Shown piece after piece: positions 1 to 8,043 of a stretch of 64,000 nt of DNA (the stretch's first letter is position 1; each line of letters opens with the position of its first letter). Position numbers and translations under genes: made by a program. Origin of the DNA: Robertmurraya sp. FSL R5-0851 (GTDB taxonomy: Bacteria; Bacillota; Bacilli; Bacillales; Cytobacillaceae); contig NZ_JBBOOE010000001.1 in the NCBI RefSeq assembly GCF_038002965.1, positions 1,965,001-2,029,000 of the forward strand, in the 5' to 3' direction. Below the pieces are notes generated by a model that was given only the letters and a program-made list of their open reading frames with translations, had not been told where the DNA came from and did not search any database.

Positions 1-462
1 TCCATCTTCAAGAAGGGTTAAGGCATGCTCTCCAATCGCACGACATAGTTCTTCGTCTTCATTACGGATTTCATGTGCTTCTTTTATTAAAGATGCTTTG
101 ATCTCGCTAATTGGTTGAGTTTGCTGTTGTTTGACAAGCTCGTCCAAACGATTTAATGCCCAGAATAGATTGACTGCTGTTGGTCTAGATGAAGCTAAAT
201 AATCTAAATGCTTTTTAAACACTTGATAAAAAGAATCAAAGCTGTCTTCCGGTGCATCTTTTACGGCTAATACCAGTCCGTATGCGGCTGCAATTCCGAT
301 CGCCGGTGCTCCTCTTACCTTTAGTTGTTTAATGGCATCCCATGTATCTTCGACGGATTCAATTTCAATAAATTCAGTAATATGTGGAAGTTTCGTTTGA
401 TCTAAGATATGCAAACGACCTTGGTCGTCAAAAGTAACGGATTGAATAAAGTTAGTAGTCAT
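1..462 (-). CDS. mtnA: S-methyl-5-thioribose-1-phosphate isomerase, N-terminal part (cut by window edge)
   Basis: This is the first 154 codons of MtnA, which isomerises methylthioribose-1-phosphate to the ribulose form in the cytosolic methionine salvage pathway. The start is the ATG at 462-460, preceded by GAGGAG. The fragment holds the family signature VRGAPAIGIAAAYG near residues 50-65, typical of the IF2B-like isomerases that include MtnA. The gene runs off the left edge, so the catalytic Cys and Asp of the C-terminal half cannot be checked. It points away from acnA's promoter and follows the acnA terminator in the same direction. The identity is recognised from the N-terminal motif only; a related IF2B-type sugar isomerase is the main alternative. 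Confidence 0.85.
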   Translation of the reverse strand, partial: MTTNFIQSVTFDDQGRLHILDQTKLPHITEFIEIESVEDTWDAIKQLKVRGAPAIGIAAAYGLVLAVKDAPEDSFDSFYQVFKKHLDYLASSRPTAVNLFWALNRLDELVKQQQTQPISEIKASLIKEAHEIRNEDEELCRAIGEHALTLLEDG

Positions 463-544
463 CTTTTGCTCCTCATAATGTTGTAATTGGTTGCTATTAT
501 ATTTTAACAATATTCTGTATTTGAGCAAACATTTTTTATAAAAA

Positions 545-578
545 AACCGTACAGCCACTAAACGGCTGTACGGTCTTT
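545..578 (-). terminator. acnA intrinsic terminator
   Basis: An 11-bp stem (ACCGTACAGCC with GGCTGTACGGT, 546-574) with a short loop is followed on the minus strand by a T run. It lies just after the acnA stop and separates acnA from mtnA. Confidence 0.85.
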
Positions 579-582
579 TGTA

Positions 583-3291
583 TTAGTTTTGTAGCTTATC
601 ACGAAGAACCATTGGAAGGATTCCACCGTGACGGTAGTAATCAATTTCTACTTCTGAGTCGAAACGAACAAGAACTTCGAATTCTTTCTTGCTTCCGTCT
701 TCAGCAGTAGCCGTAACCTTTAATAGGTCACGTGGTCTTACGTTTTCGTCCACTTGAACGTCAATTGTTTCTTTACCAGTTAGGCCAAGTGTATCAGCGT
801 TTTCTCCATCCTTGAATTGAAGTGGAAGAACACCCATTAATACAAGGTTTGAACGGTGAATACGCTCAAAGCTCTCAGCTAAAACCGTTTTGATTCCAAG
901 AAGGTTTGTACCTTTTGCTGCCCAGTCACGTGAAGAACCCATTCCATAGTCCTTACCTGCTAGAACAATTAGGCCTGTTCCATCTTGCTTATACTTCATA
1001 CATGCATCATAGATAGATGTTACTTCGCCAGTTGGCCAGTAAGTTGTAAATCCACCTTCTGTACCAGGAGCCACTTGGTTACGGATACGGATGTTTGCGA
1101 ATGTTCCGCGCATCATTACTTCGTGGTTACCACGACGAGATCCGTAAGAGTTGAAATCACGAATTTCTACTCCGTTTTCAAGTAGGTATTTTCCAGCAGG
1201 TGTGTTTTTACCAATAGCACCAGCAGGAGAAATATGGTCAGTTGTAACTGAATCTCCGAACTTCGCTACTACTTTTAATCCAGCTAGAGGTTTTACTTCT
1301 TCTGGATCTGGCTTTAAGCCTTCGAAGAACGGTGGGTTTTGGATATATGTTGAAGTATTATCAAACGTATATAAAGAGTCATTGCTAGTTTGGATTTCAT
1401 TCCAACGAGCGTTATCATCAAATACATTTTCATATTCTCTTCTGAATAGTTCAGGTGTAACGGTTTGCTTTACTACTTCATTTACTTCTGCAGTAGTTGG
1501 CCAAATGTCCTTAAAGAATACATCGTTTCCGTTACGATCTTTTCCAATTGCCTCGTTTTGAAGATCGATATCTACTGTACCAGCAAGTGCATAAGCAACA
1601 ACTAGTGGTGGTGATGCTAAGTAGTTACCTTTTACTAGTGGATGAATACGTCCTTCAAAGTTACGGTTACCAGAAAGAACAGATGTAATTAGCAGGTCAT
1701 TTTCTGCCACTGCTTTTTCAATTTCATCCTTAAGGGGTCCTGAGTTACCGATACATGTTGTACATCCGTACCCTACTAGATTGAAGCCTAATTGATCAAG
1801 ATAAGGAAGTAAGCCAGAATCTGAAAGATAACCTGTTACAACCTTTGATCCAGGTGCTAAAGATGTTTTAACGAATTTAGGTACTTCCATACCAAGTTCA
1901 ACAGCTTTTTTCGCCACTAAGCCAGCCCCTACTAATACGTATGGGTTAGAAGTATTTGTACAGCTTGTTATCGCAGCGATTGCTACAGCGCCCGTCTTCA
2001 TTACAGTCGTATCGCCATTGTCAAAAGTAACGGTAACTTCTTTGTCTTTTTCAGACTCTGTTAAACCGAAACCTTGGTTGCCTTGAGGAGCAGTAATCGC
2101 TTCATTGAATTCTTTTTTCATTTGAGATAGTGGAATTAAGTCTTGTGGACGCTTTGGACCAGAAAGGTTCGCTTCAATGTCAGCAAGATTAATTTCAACC
2201 ACATCTGTATAAACAGGATTTAATTCTGGATCGAAGAATAAACCGTTTGCTTGGCAATATGTTTCAACAAGCTTGATTTGCTCTTCAGAACGTCCAGTTA
2301 AACGCATATATTCTAGTGCTTCTCCATCAACTGGGAAGAAACCACAAGTTGCGCCGTACTCAGGAGCCATATTAGCAACCGTTGCACGGTCAGCTAATGG
2401 TAGTGACACCACACCTGGTCCAAAGAATTCAACGAACTTGTTAACTACGCCTTGCTTACGAAGAACTTGTGTTACTTTTAAGGCAAGGTCTGTAGCTGTT
2501 GCACCGTTTGGAAGTTCTCCAATTAATTTAACTCCAACTACTTCAGGAACTGGGAAGTATGAAGGTTGACCAAGCATTCCTGCTTCTGCTTCAATACCAC
2601 CTACACCCCATCCAAGAACACCAATACCGTTGATCATCGTCGTGTGTGAATCTGTTCCTACTAATGTGTCTGGGAACGCTTCAACTTCACCATCGGCATT
2701 TTCGTTTGTTAAAACTACTCCTGCTAAAAACTCAAGGTTTACTTGGTGAACGATACCTGTAGCAGGTGGAACTGCACGGTAGTTATCAAATGCTTTTTGA
2801 GCCCAGCTAAGGAACTGATAACGCTCAGTGTTTCGTTCAAATTCAAGATCCATATTTGCTTGAAGTGCATCAGCTGTTCCGTATTTATCAACCTGTACAG
2901 AGTGGTCAATTACTAGGTCAACTGGTTTTTCAGGGTTAATCTTGTTTGGATCTCCACCTAAATCAGCCATTGCTTTTCTTAATGAAGCTAAGTCAACAAC
3001 TGCTGGTACTCCAGTGAAATCTTGAAGAATAACACGTGAAGGCTTGAAAGGTACATCTACTTCTTTCACTTCACTTGTTCCCCATTTTGCTAAGTTTTCA
3101 ACATGCTCTTTTGTAATAACACGGCCATCATACTGACGAAGTACTGACTCTAGCAATACTTTAATAGAATATGGCAGGTTAGAAACTTTCCCAATTCCTG
3201 CTTCTTCTAAAGCTCCTAAATGATAGTAGTGATAGCGCTTCCCGTCGATTTCAAAGGACTTACGGGATTGGAATACATCTTGATTAGACAT
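583..3291 (-). CDS. acnA: Aconitate hydratase (aconitase A)
   Basis: Aconitase interconverts citrate and isocitrate in the TCA cycle through a [4Fe-4S] cluster. The 902-residue product matches the Bacillus CitB/AcnA length (about 909). Two cluster-ligand stretches are visible: [10 protein letters not shown] and [10 protein letters not shown]. The C-terminal swivel domain carries [17 protein letters not shown] chose the ATG at 3291 (MSNQDVFQ) because a GGGGG ribosome site sits just upstream; an in-frame ATG at 3318 lacks one. Upstream lies a promoter with CcpC-type operator spacing (separate entry), so citrate-responsive repression is likely. The neighbourhood acnA-sspO-sspP-cotM is the Bacillus arrangement, here with selA added. 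In Bacillus the iron-free form also binds RNA; nothing here tests that. Confidence 0.97.
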   Translation of the reverse strand: MSNQDVFQSRKSFEIDGKRYHYYHLGALEEAGIGKVSNLPYSIKVLLESVLRQYDGRVITKEHVENLAKWGTSEVKEVDVPFKPSRVILQDFTGVPAVVDLASLRKAMADLGGDPNKINPEKPVDLVIDHSVQVDKYGTADALQANMDLEFERNTERYQFLSWAQKAFDNYRAVPPATGIVHQVNLEFLAGVVLTNENADGEVEAFPDTLVGTDSHTTMINGIGVLGWGVGGIEAEAGMLGQPSYFPVPEVVGVKLIGELPNGATATDLALKVTQVLRKQGVVNKFVEFFGPGVVSLPLADRATVANMAPEYGATCGFFPVDGEALEYMRLTGRSEEQIKLVETYCQANGLFFDPELNPVYTDVVEINLADIEANLSGPKRPQDLIPLSQMKKEFNEAITAPQGNQGFGLTESEKDKEVTVTFDNGDTTVMKTGAVAIAAITSCTNTSNPYVLVGAGLVAKKAVELGMEVPKFVKTSLAPGSKVVTGYLSDSGLLPYLDQLGFNLVGYGCTTCIGNSGPLKDEIEKAVAENDLLITSVLSGNRNFEGRIHPLVKGNYLASPPLVVAYALAGTVDIDLQNEAIGKDRNGNDVFFKDIWPTTAEVNEVVKQTVTPELFRREYENVFDDNARWNEIQTSNDSLYTFDNTSTYIQNPPFFEGLKPDPEEVKPLAGLKVVAKFGDSVTTDHISPAGAIGKNTPAGKYLLENGVEIRDFNSYGSRRGNHEVMMRGTFANIRIRNQVAPGTEGGFTTYWPTGEVTSIYDACMKYKQDGTGLIVLAGKDYGMGSSRDWAAKGTNLLGIKTVLAESFERIHRSNLVLMGVLPLQFKDGENADTLGLTGKETIDVQVDENVRPRDLLKVTATAEDGSKKEFEVLVRFDSEVEIDYYRHGGILPMVLRDKLQN

Positions 3292-3377
3292 ATGAATTAC
3301 CCCCATTACAATGTTCATATACCAATAGATTGATAGTAGAAAAGTGAATAAAATGAATTTTCTTCAGACTTTTCTTT

Positions 3378-3451
3378 CAATATTATCTTAATACAACCTT
3401 TTACATAAGTAAATAACAAGAAAGTTATTGTTTTTGATAAGTTGTGCTTAT
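3378..3451 (-). promoter_or_regulatory. acnA promoter with CcpC-type dyad and half-site
   Basis: Read on the minus strand, TTTACT (3413-3408) and TAAGAT (3390-3385) are separated by 17 bp, putting +1 near 3378. An ATAA-N7-TTAT dyad (3437-3451) is centred at about -66 and an ATAA half-site (3405-3408) lies at about -27 to -30. These are the positions known for the citrate-responsive LysR repressor CcpC on B. subtilis citB. A second dyad, AATAAC-N6-GTTATT (3412-3429), overlaps the -35. The rest of the 355-bp gap 3292-3646 holds the acnA leader and the sspO promoter region; nothing else was recognised. Confidence 0.6.
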
Positions 3452-3646
3452 GTTATTTTCTATTGCCTTGTTTAGTATCATTGAAATCATGAGTAAATGT
3501 TTGTGGTACTTATGATTCGAACTAAAGAGGCTTGAGGTAAAGCTATGGTGGAAAAATACTGTCCTTATTTTTACTCTAGGAGTTTTGAAAGCTTTATCGG
3601 TATGATCCATATCATTTTGGTGAAAATATCAGTGGAGGTGATAGAA

Positions 3647-3796
3647 ATGGCAAAAAGAAAGGCAAACCATGTAATCCCAACCACGAACGCGGCTAGCGCT
3701 CAAGGAGCTGGCGCAGGTTATAATGAGGAGTTTTCAAACGAACCGTTAACGGAAATGCAAAAGCAAAATAATAAAAAGAGAAAGAAAAATCAATAG
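3647..3796 (+). CDS. sspO: Small acid-soluble spore protein O
   Basis: The 49-residue basic protein begins [10 protein letters not shown] and ends NNKKRKKNQ, with the central motif QGAGAGY. These features match the minor SASP SspO (about 48 residues), a forespore protein made late in sporulation. The start is the ATG at 3647 after GGAGGTG; the longer in-frame upstream reading has no ribosome site and does not match the family. It is divergent from acnA, as in B. subtilis, where sspO and sspP lie together next to the aconitase gene. Here sspP follows 410 bp downstream, separated by a terminator and an opposing small gene. Expression is presumably forespore-specific (sigma G), inferred from the family. 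Confidence 0.93.
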   Translation: MAKRKANHVIPTTNAASAQGAGAGYNEEFSNEPLTEMQKQNNKKRKKNQ

Positions 3797-3803
3797 AAGA
3801 AAA

Positions 3804-3832
3804 AAGCTGACTCGATTATCTCGGGTCAGCTT
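3804..3832. terminator. Shared terminator between sspO and the 86-residue gene
   Basis: An 8-bp stem AAGCTGAC/GTCAGCTT (3804-3811, 3825-3832) is flanked by an A-rich left side and a T-rich right side, so it can serve the converging genes from both directions. Confidence 0.75.
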
Positions 3833-3839
3833 ATCTATT

Positions 3840-4100
3840 TTACTCCGTCATATTTACTTCTGAAACCATTGATTGTAAATCTTGCTGAAATCTTTCCAGC
3901 TGCGCTCTTTGGGTTTCAGATGCCACCTCGAGTGCATTTTCTATTTGTGCATATGCTTCGTTAACCTCTTTTTTCAAGTGCTTTAACTGATGACCATAAC
4001 TAGCACTGTCTTGTACAATATCGTTATACAGCTCCTGCGCTTCATTTACGCCTTGCTGTGCAGCTAAAAATGCATGTTGTTTATCCTCTTTGTAAGGCAT
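3840..4100 (-). CDS. Small helical protein, possibly DUF2524/YtzC-like
   Basis: This 86-residue, Gln- and Glu-rich protein is predicted to be almost all helical, with heptad-like spacing throughout (LKHLKKEVNEAYAQIENAL, then AQLERFQQDLQSM), which suggests a short coiled-coil. The start is an ATG with GGAGAGG upstream. It sits between the two spore genes sspO and sspP on the opposite strand and shares a terminator with sspO. Its composition and length resemble the small Bacillus DUF2524 (YtzC) proteins, but I cannot confirm membership by eye. No signal peptide, membrane segment or catalytic motif is visible. Function unknown. Confidence 0.7.
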   Translation of the reverse strand: MPYKEDKQHAFLAAQQGVNEAQELYNDIVQDSASYGHQLKHLKKEVNEAYAQIENALEVASETQRAQLERFQQDLQSMVSEVNMTE

Positions 4101-4209
4101 GTAAGCCTCTCCTTTCTTTTTTGCTTGAGGTTAAATTGTGCAGGTAACGATAAAAATATTCGGTATAAAAAATCTTGCGCATTCCATCCTATCAATAGGA
4201 GGGATGAAA

Positions 4210-4356
4210 ATGAACAAAAATGACGGAAAAGACATGCGTAAAAATGCACCAAAAGGTCACAATAACGGTAGCCAACCTGAGCCACTAAGAGGTTCTAAAA
4301 AGGTGAAAAACCGTAACCATACGAGACAGAAGCATAACTCAGGACATGATATGTAA
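4210..4356 (+). CDS. sspP: Small acid-soluble spore protein P
   Basis: The 48-residue product begins [16 protein letters not shown] and ends [16 protein letters not shown], closely matching B. subtilis SspP (also 48 residues), a minor spore-core protein. I chose the second ATG (4210), which lies 6 bp after AGGAGGG; the ATG at 4204 abuts the ribosome site. The gene is followed by a strong hairpin that it shares with the converging selA. In B. subtilis sspP, sspO, cotM and citB are clustered, and the same genes are present here. Confidence 0.93.
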   Translation: MNKNDGKDMRKNAPKGHNNGSQPEPLRGSKKVKNRNHTRQKHNSGHDM

Positions 4357-4365
4357 AAATTAAAG

Positions 4366-4394
4366 AGCTGTAGGTTACTTCCTACAGCTTTTTT
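4366..4394. terminator. Terminator of sspP, overlapping the selA 3' end
   Basis: A perfect 9-bp stem AGCTGTAGG/CCTACAGCT with a 6-nt loop is followed by TTTTTT on the plus strand. It overlaps the last codons of selA on the other strand. Confidence 0.8.
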
Positions 4395-5812
4395 GACATC
4401 ATCCTATCGATGGAAACTAGTGCATGAATCATCATATCCTCTTCCTCAACTGTCACCGTTCGTAAATCCAGTAGAAGTTCGTCCTTTTGAATCCGTCCCA
4501 CAATAGGAGGGGCATTTTCGGTTCGTAGACAGTTAGCAAGCGTTTCTGCGGACATGGACACACTTTTGATATGAACAATTACTGTAGGAAGCTCGACGTC
4601 TGGCATCGTCCCGCCCCCTACTTGGCTTGTTGCCTCTCTGCTAGTTGCTGTATAGCCACTTGATTGTTGCGTTAGCCGGTCGATAAACTGATCGGTTCGT
4701 ATTTGTAACTCTTTTTTTGTGGCTAGCAAATCTCGTACCACTGGAATGGTTTGAATCGCATCTTTTCCTTTACTATAATCTAGTAAAGTCCCCTCAAGGG
4801 CTGCTAATGTCATCTTATCTACACGCAACACACGAGCAAGTTGATGTTTTTTCAATTGATCAATTAAAACCTTCTTACCGGCAATAATTCCAGCTTGTGG
4901 TCCACCTAGTAGCTTATCTCCGCTAAAAGAAACAATGTCTACTCCTTGTTTAATTACATCAGAAACAACGGGCTCTTCTCCAATTTCGTGTTGACTAAAA
5001 TCGTAAAGTGCACCGCTACCTAAATCCTCGTAAAAAATTATAGACGGATGCTGATTGGCTAGATCCACCAAATCGGAGGTTTCAACTGACTTTGTAAATC
5101 CAATCACTTTAAAATTACTAGTATGTACCTTCATAATCATGGCTGTGTCTTCAGTAACAGCATGTTCAAAATCATACAAATGGGTTTTATTGGTCGTTCC
5201 CACTTCTACGAGCTTTGCCCCGCTTTCTTCCATAATAGATGAAATACGGAAGGAACCTCCTATTTCAACCAATTGTCCTCTAGATACAATCACTTCTTTT
5301 TGAAAGGCTAGTGCACGCAGAATGAGATATACAGCAGCAGCATTGTTGTTAACAACCATGGCCGCTTCAGCACCAGTTAATCGTTTAATCAGTTCTTCTA
5401 CATGAACATGTCTTGAGCCCCTTTCTCCTTCTGCTAACTTGTATTCGAGGTTAGAGTAGTTTTGGGCGGTTTGAATCACATGATCCATAGCGTTTTGGCT
5501 GAGGCGTGCTCTGCCAAGGTTTGTATGTAAAATGGTTCCAGTGGCATTGATGACCCTTTTAATCGTAAATTGATAAGCTTGTGCTAATTCATATTCTGTT
5601 TGTTGAAAGAGTTCCTCTAGAAATGGTTGAGAACCCGGAGTTTCTCCTTCCCAGCAACCATTAAGTAATTGCTCGCGAATGGTACTGACGATATTTTTAA
5701 GAATCGTACTCATTTCAGTTGTGTCAATTCCGTATGTTTGAGTGAGTGTAGAAAAACGAGCATCTCTTTGAAGCTCATGAATCGGTGGTATATATCGTAC
5801 AAACTCCTTCAA
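4382..5812 (-). CDS. selA: L-seryl-tRNA(Sec) selenium transferase
   Basis: SelA converts seryl-tRNA(Sec) to selenocysteyl-tRNA(Sec) using selenophosphate, the last step of Sec synthesis. The 476-residue product has the family length. The PLP-binding Lys lies in SFSGDKLLGGPQAG near residue 300, and the N-terminal tRNA-binding region and RVINATGTILHTNLGRA are also typical. The start is a TTG at 5812 preceded by GGAGGG. The gene lies between sspP and cotM, opposite to both, and breaks the usual spore-gene cluster. Its partners are selD and a SelW-like selenoprotein 1-3 kb away, and selB at the right end of the window. Together these make Sec decoding very likely; selC was not found here. Confidence 0.97.
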   Translation of the reverse strand: MKEFVRYIPPIHELQRDARFSTLTQTYGIDTTEMSTILKNIVSTIREQLLNGCWEGETPGSQPFLEELFQQTEYELAQAYQFTIKRVINATGTILHTNLGRARLSQNAMDHVIQTAQNYSNLEYKLAEGERGSRHVHVEELIKRLTGAEAAMVVNNNAAAVYLILRALAFQKEVIVSRGQLVEIGGSFRISSIMEESGAKLVEVGTTNKTHLYDFEHAVTEDTAMIMKVHTSNFKVIGFTKSVETSDLVDLANQHPSIIFYEDLGSGALYDFSQHEIGEEPVVSDVIKQGVDIVSFSGDKLLGGPQAGIIAGKKVLIDQLKKHQLARVLRVDKMTLAALEGTLLDYSKGKDAIQTIPVVRDLLATKKELQIRTDQFIDRLTQQSSGYTATSREATSQVGGGTMPDVELPTVIVHIKSVSMSAETLANCLRTENAPPIVGRIQKDELLLDLRTVTVEEEDMMIHALVSIDRMMSKKL

Positions 5813-5920
5813 ATGTAACCCTCCAGCCCTTATTTTGCCTGTTTAGTATAACATGTTTCACCGATAGAAAAAATTCTCATACGATAATAACAGTTATCAA
5901 TACATGAGAGGAACACAGCG

Positions 5921-6292
5921 ATGACATCTTCAAAAAAGAATTCTGACTCCCAGTCAATTGACAAATGGTTAGAAACCTTATTTTTGGACCCGCTTACAAC
6001 TTTTTTGGACGAAACTGCCTTTCGCATAGATATATTTGAATCAGGGACTCAGTTTATTATCGAAGCAGATATTCCTAACCCATCCACTGAAACAACCGTT
6101 TCCCTTCAGGAGAATATGGTTGTTATTTCTGTCAATTGTGGCGGAAAGATTCGAACAAGAAAGGTGGATTGGCCATTTGATGTGAGACAACATGAGGTTA
6201 GTGCATACCAAATCGATCAAGTACTAGAGATTACTATTGATAAGGAAAAAACGTTAGCGTCAGTAGATCGTCTAATAGAGATAAAGAGGTAG
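5921..6292 (+). CDS. cotM: Spore outer-coat protein CotM, Hsp20/alpha-crystallin type
   Basis: The 123-residue protein has a short N-terminal stretch and a degenerate alpha-crystallin fold from about residue 40 (FRIDIFESGTQFIIEADIP) to 110. It lacks the usual C-terminal I-x-I tail. Length and position beside sspO/sspP/aconitase match CotM, a sigma K-dependent coat protein that takes part in outer-coat assembly. The start is ATG 5921 after AGAGGAA. It is divergent from selA. The stop codon lies in the loop of its own terminator. The assignment rests on synteny plus fold; sequence identity to CotM is modest, and a generic Hsp20 is the alternative. Confidence 0.8.
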   Translation: MTSSKKNSDSQSIDKWLETLFLDPLTTFLDETAFRIDIFESGTQFIIEADIPNPSTETTVSLQENMVVISVNCGGKIRTRKVDWPFDVRQHEVSAYQIDQVLEITIDKEKTLASVDRLIEIKR

Positions 6293-6306
6293 CCTCTCTT
6301 TTTTTT
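6285..6306 (+). terminator. cotM terminator
   Basis: AGAGG-tag-CCTCT is followed by eight Ts. The cotM stop codon TAG is the hairpin loop. Confidence 0.7.
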
Positions 6307-6309
6307 AAG

Positions 6310-6470
6310 GCTCTTTTCAAAACATTATTGCTATCTACACACTTTTTCGGAAATAAACTATATGTTCAACATCCAATCTTGATTTTATCACCTTAGAAAA
6401 GAGCTACTCTCAAAATAAACCAATAGAACCAGCATTATACGGGGAAAAATCCGGCTTCTAGGATTTTTCC
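6310..6470. repeat. Intergenic inverted-repeat element with internal hairpin
   Basis: Between cotM and the SelW-like gene, GCTCTTTTC (6310-6318) is matched by GAAAAGAGC (6396-6404). A perfect 10-bp hairpin GGAAAAATCC/GGATTTTTCC with an 8-nt loop follows at 6443-6470. No ORF is present. The layout resembles a dispersed Bacillus intergenic repeat or a MITE remnant, but no second copy was seen in this window. Confidence 0.4.
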
Positions 6471-6510
6471 AAAACAACAAACTTTACGAAAACAGCCTTT
6501 TTTAAAATGA

Positions 6511-6536
6511 AAAGCCGCCTTTTACAAGACGGCTTT
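6511..6536 (-). terminator. Terminator after the SelW-like gene
   Basis: AAAGCCG (6511-6517) pairs with CGGCTTT (6530-6536), with further inner pairs, 11 bp past the stop. On the minus strand a T-rich stretch follows. Confidence 0.65.
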
Positions 6537-6546
6537 GTTGCTATAT

Positions 6547-6780
6547 TTAGCTTTCCATTTTAGCAATAATGTCTGGGCTTTTTGGAAATACGCCCGTTTC
6601 AGCTTTAGAATAAATCTTTTCTCCATTTACCGTAACTTCGAAAACCCCACCGGATGAAGGTATGAGCTCTAGTTTTGTAATGTCCTTACGGAAATGATTA
6701 AACAGGTCCTCCGCGAAACTCGCGGCTTTTGGTGCGTAGTTTCACATCATGCAAAATTCAACTTTTACCTCAAAAGACAT
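6547..6780 (-). CDS. SelW-like (Rdx family) selenoprotein, in-frame UGA = Sec13
   Basis: Read with UGA (6744-6742) as Sec, this is a 77-residue protein beginning MSFEVKVEFCMMU. It has the thioredoxin-like CxxU redox motif (Cys10, Sec13) of the SelT/SelW/SelH (Rdx) family and the family's downstream GGVFEVTVNG block. Translation ending at the UGA would give only 12 residues, so the gene is invisible to normal ORF calling. A GGAGG site precedes the ATG. A 6-bp hairpin with a GUU loop starts 16 nt after the UGA (separate entry). The protein is probably a cytosolic thiol/selenol oxidoreductase; its partners are unknown. It lies divergent from selD and near selA, which strongly supports recoding rather than a nonsense mutation. 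Confidence 0.93.
6711..6744 (-). promoter_or_regulatory. bSECIS element of the SelW-like gene
   Basis: After UGA (6744-6742) and 16 nt, CCGCGA-GUU-UCGCGG (6725-6711) forms a perfect 6-bp stem with a 3-nt loop starting in G. The loop begins 22 nt after the UGA, within the 16-37 nt range known for bacterial SECIS elements. SelB should bind it to deliver Sec-tRNA. Confidence 0.8.
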
Positions 6781-6960
6781 TTTCGCTTCCTCCATTTTCA
6801 GCAGAAAGATTTCACAAAACTTTCATTTCTTTGTGATAAAACTATTTTATTACAGGGTTACTAGTTTTTGCAAGGCTACGAAATCTCCTGTCGGAAAACG
6901 ACCAAAAAAGTGCTTTTCCCCCGATTAGGTTGTATACTATTTTATGGAGGTGAGTGATAA

Positions 6961-7998
6961 ATGAGCGAGTTAGAAAACGTACGACTAACTTCCCTTTCTA
7001 CAAAGGCTGGTTGAGGCTGTAAAATTGGTCCTGAGGACTTAGCGCAAGTTTTGCGCCTTTTACCTGAACAAAAAAGAACACCTGAGTTATTAGTGGGACA
7101 TGAAACGTCCGACGATGCAGGGGTGTATCAGTTAACCGATTCAATAGCCATCATTCAAACAATTGATTATTTTACACCAATTGTCGATGACCCATATATG
7201 TTTGGTCAAATTGCAGCTGCTAATGCGTTAAGTGACGTGTACGCCATGGGTGGAACACCGAAAACAGCATTAAATATTGTTGGATATCCTGTTAAGAAGC
7301 TTGGACCTGATATGTTAGCTGAAATTTTAAAAGGTGCAAGCGATAAGGTGGTTGAAGCTGGTGCATTAACAATTGGGGGTCACTCCATTGATGATCAAGA
7401 GCCGAAGTTTGGATTGTCTGTAACGGGTATTGTTGACCCTAACAAAATCTGGAAAAACATTGGTGCTCAGCCGGGTGATGTGCTTGTTTTAACGAAGCCA
7501 ATTGGTGTTGGAATTATGACAACAGGAATTAAGCGTTCGGTAGTAACGAAAGAACAAGAGGAACTTGTTACCTTGCTTATGGCGAAGTTGAACAAGGATG
7601 CATGCGAACACTTGCAGGAATTTTCTCCTCACGCCGTAACGGATGTAACAGGGTTTGGTTTACTTGGTCATGCTAGTGAAATGGCTCGAGGCAGTAGTGT
7701 GAGTCTTGAGATTGACCTTAATCGTGTTCCTGTTCTTGAAGGTACATATGAGTTAGCGGAGCAAGGAATTGTTCCTGGTGGGTCAAAATCTAATCACGAG
7801 TGGCTGAAAAAAGATATTGAATATAATAGTGATATTACTTTACAACAACAGCTCGTCCTATGTGATGCAATAACTTCAGGAGGCTTATTGATTGCTCTTC
7901 CTGAAGAAGAAGCAGAAAAGTATACCTCACTAGATTCCACGTATATCGTTATTGGTCGTGTAATTGAAAAGAAAGACAAGCTTATTTATGTAAAATAA
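6961..7998 (+). CDS. selD: Selenide, water dikinase, Sec-containing (in-frame UGA = Sec18)
   Basis: SelD makes selenophosphate from selenide and ATP, the selenium donor for SelA. A start at ATG 6961 after GGAGGTG gives 345 residues, the usual SelD length. UGA at 7012-7014 falls in STKAGUGCKI, exactly where the family has its catalytic Cys or Sec; Cys20 follows. Further motifs are the ATP/metal-binding TDSIAIIQTIDYFTPIVDDP and DVTGFGLLGHASEMA. A reading that starts after the UGA would lose the catalytic loop. A hairpin 27 nt after the UGA is the presumed SECIS. The gene has its own terminator (8007-8038) and is transcribed divergently from the SelW-like gene. Because SelD needs Sec for itself, its synthesis is self-dependent. 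Confidence 0.97.
7012..7056 (+). promoter_or_regulatory. UGA(Sec) and bSECIS element of selD
   Basis: UGA 7012-7014 is followed after 27 nt by GCGCAA-GUU-UUGCGC (7042-7056), a 6-bp stem with a 3-nt loop. The loop starts 33 nt after the UGA, within the bacterial SECIS range, and has the same GUU sequence as the SelW-like element. Confidence 0.75.
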
Positions 7999-8006
7999 TA
8001 TGCATA

Positions 8007-8038
8007 AAAAGGGTCTGACAACAACGTCAGACCCTTTT
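8007..8038. terminator. Bidirectional terminator between selD and tdh
   Basis: A 13-bp stem AAAAGGGTCTGAC/GTCAGACCCTTTT (8007-8019, 8026-8038) serves the converging selD and tdh genes. Confidence 0.88.
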
Positions 8039-8043
8039 CTACT

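Noticed and set aside
985..2569. Plus-strand ORFs inside acnA (985-1185, 1151-1561, 2273-2569)
   Set aside because: They are antisense shadows of a well-conserved gene and lack ribosome sites.
3505..3530. Possible tRNA(Sec) (GATTCGAAC, a T-loop-like match on the minus strand)
   Set aside because: The flanking bases do not form a T-stem, and no acceptor or anticodon arm can be drawn. No other selC candidate was seen by eye.
4064..4285. 73-residue minus-strand ORF over sspP
   Set aside because: It overlaps sspP and the start of the 86-residue gene, and has no family match or ribosome site.
6443..6470. Hairpin considered as the SECIS of the SelW-like gene
   Set aside because: It lies about 270 nt past the UGA and outside the gene; bacterial SECIS elements sit directly after the UGA, where a better hairpin exists (6711-6725).
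7012..7014. Nonsense mutation making selD a pseudogene
   Set aside because: The UGA is at the catalytic Cys/Sec position, the frame is otherwise open, a SECIS-type hairpin follows and selA and selB are present.
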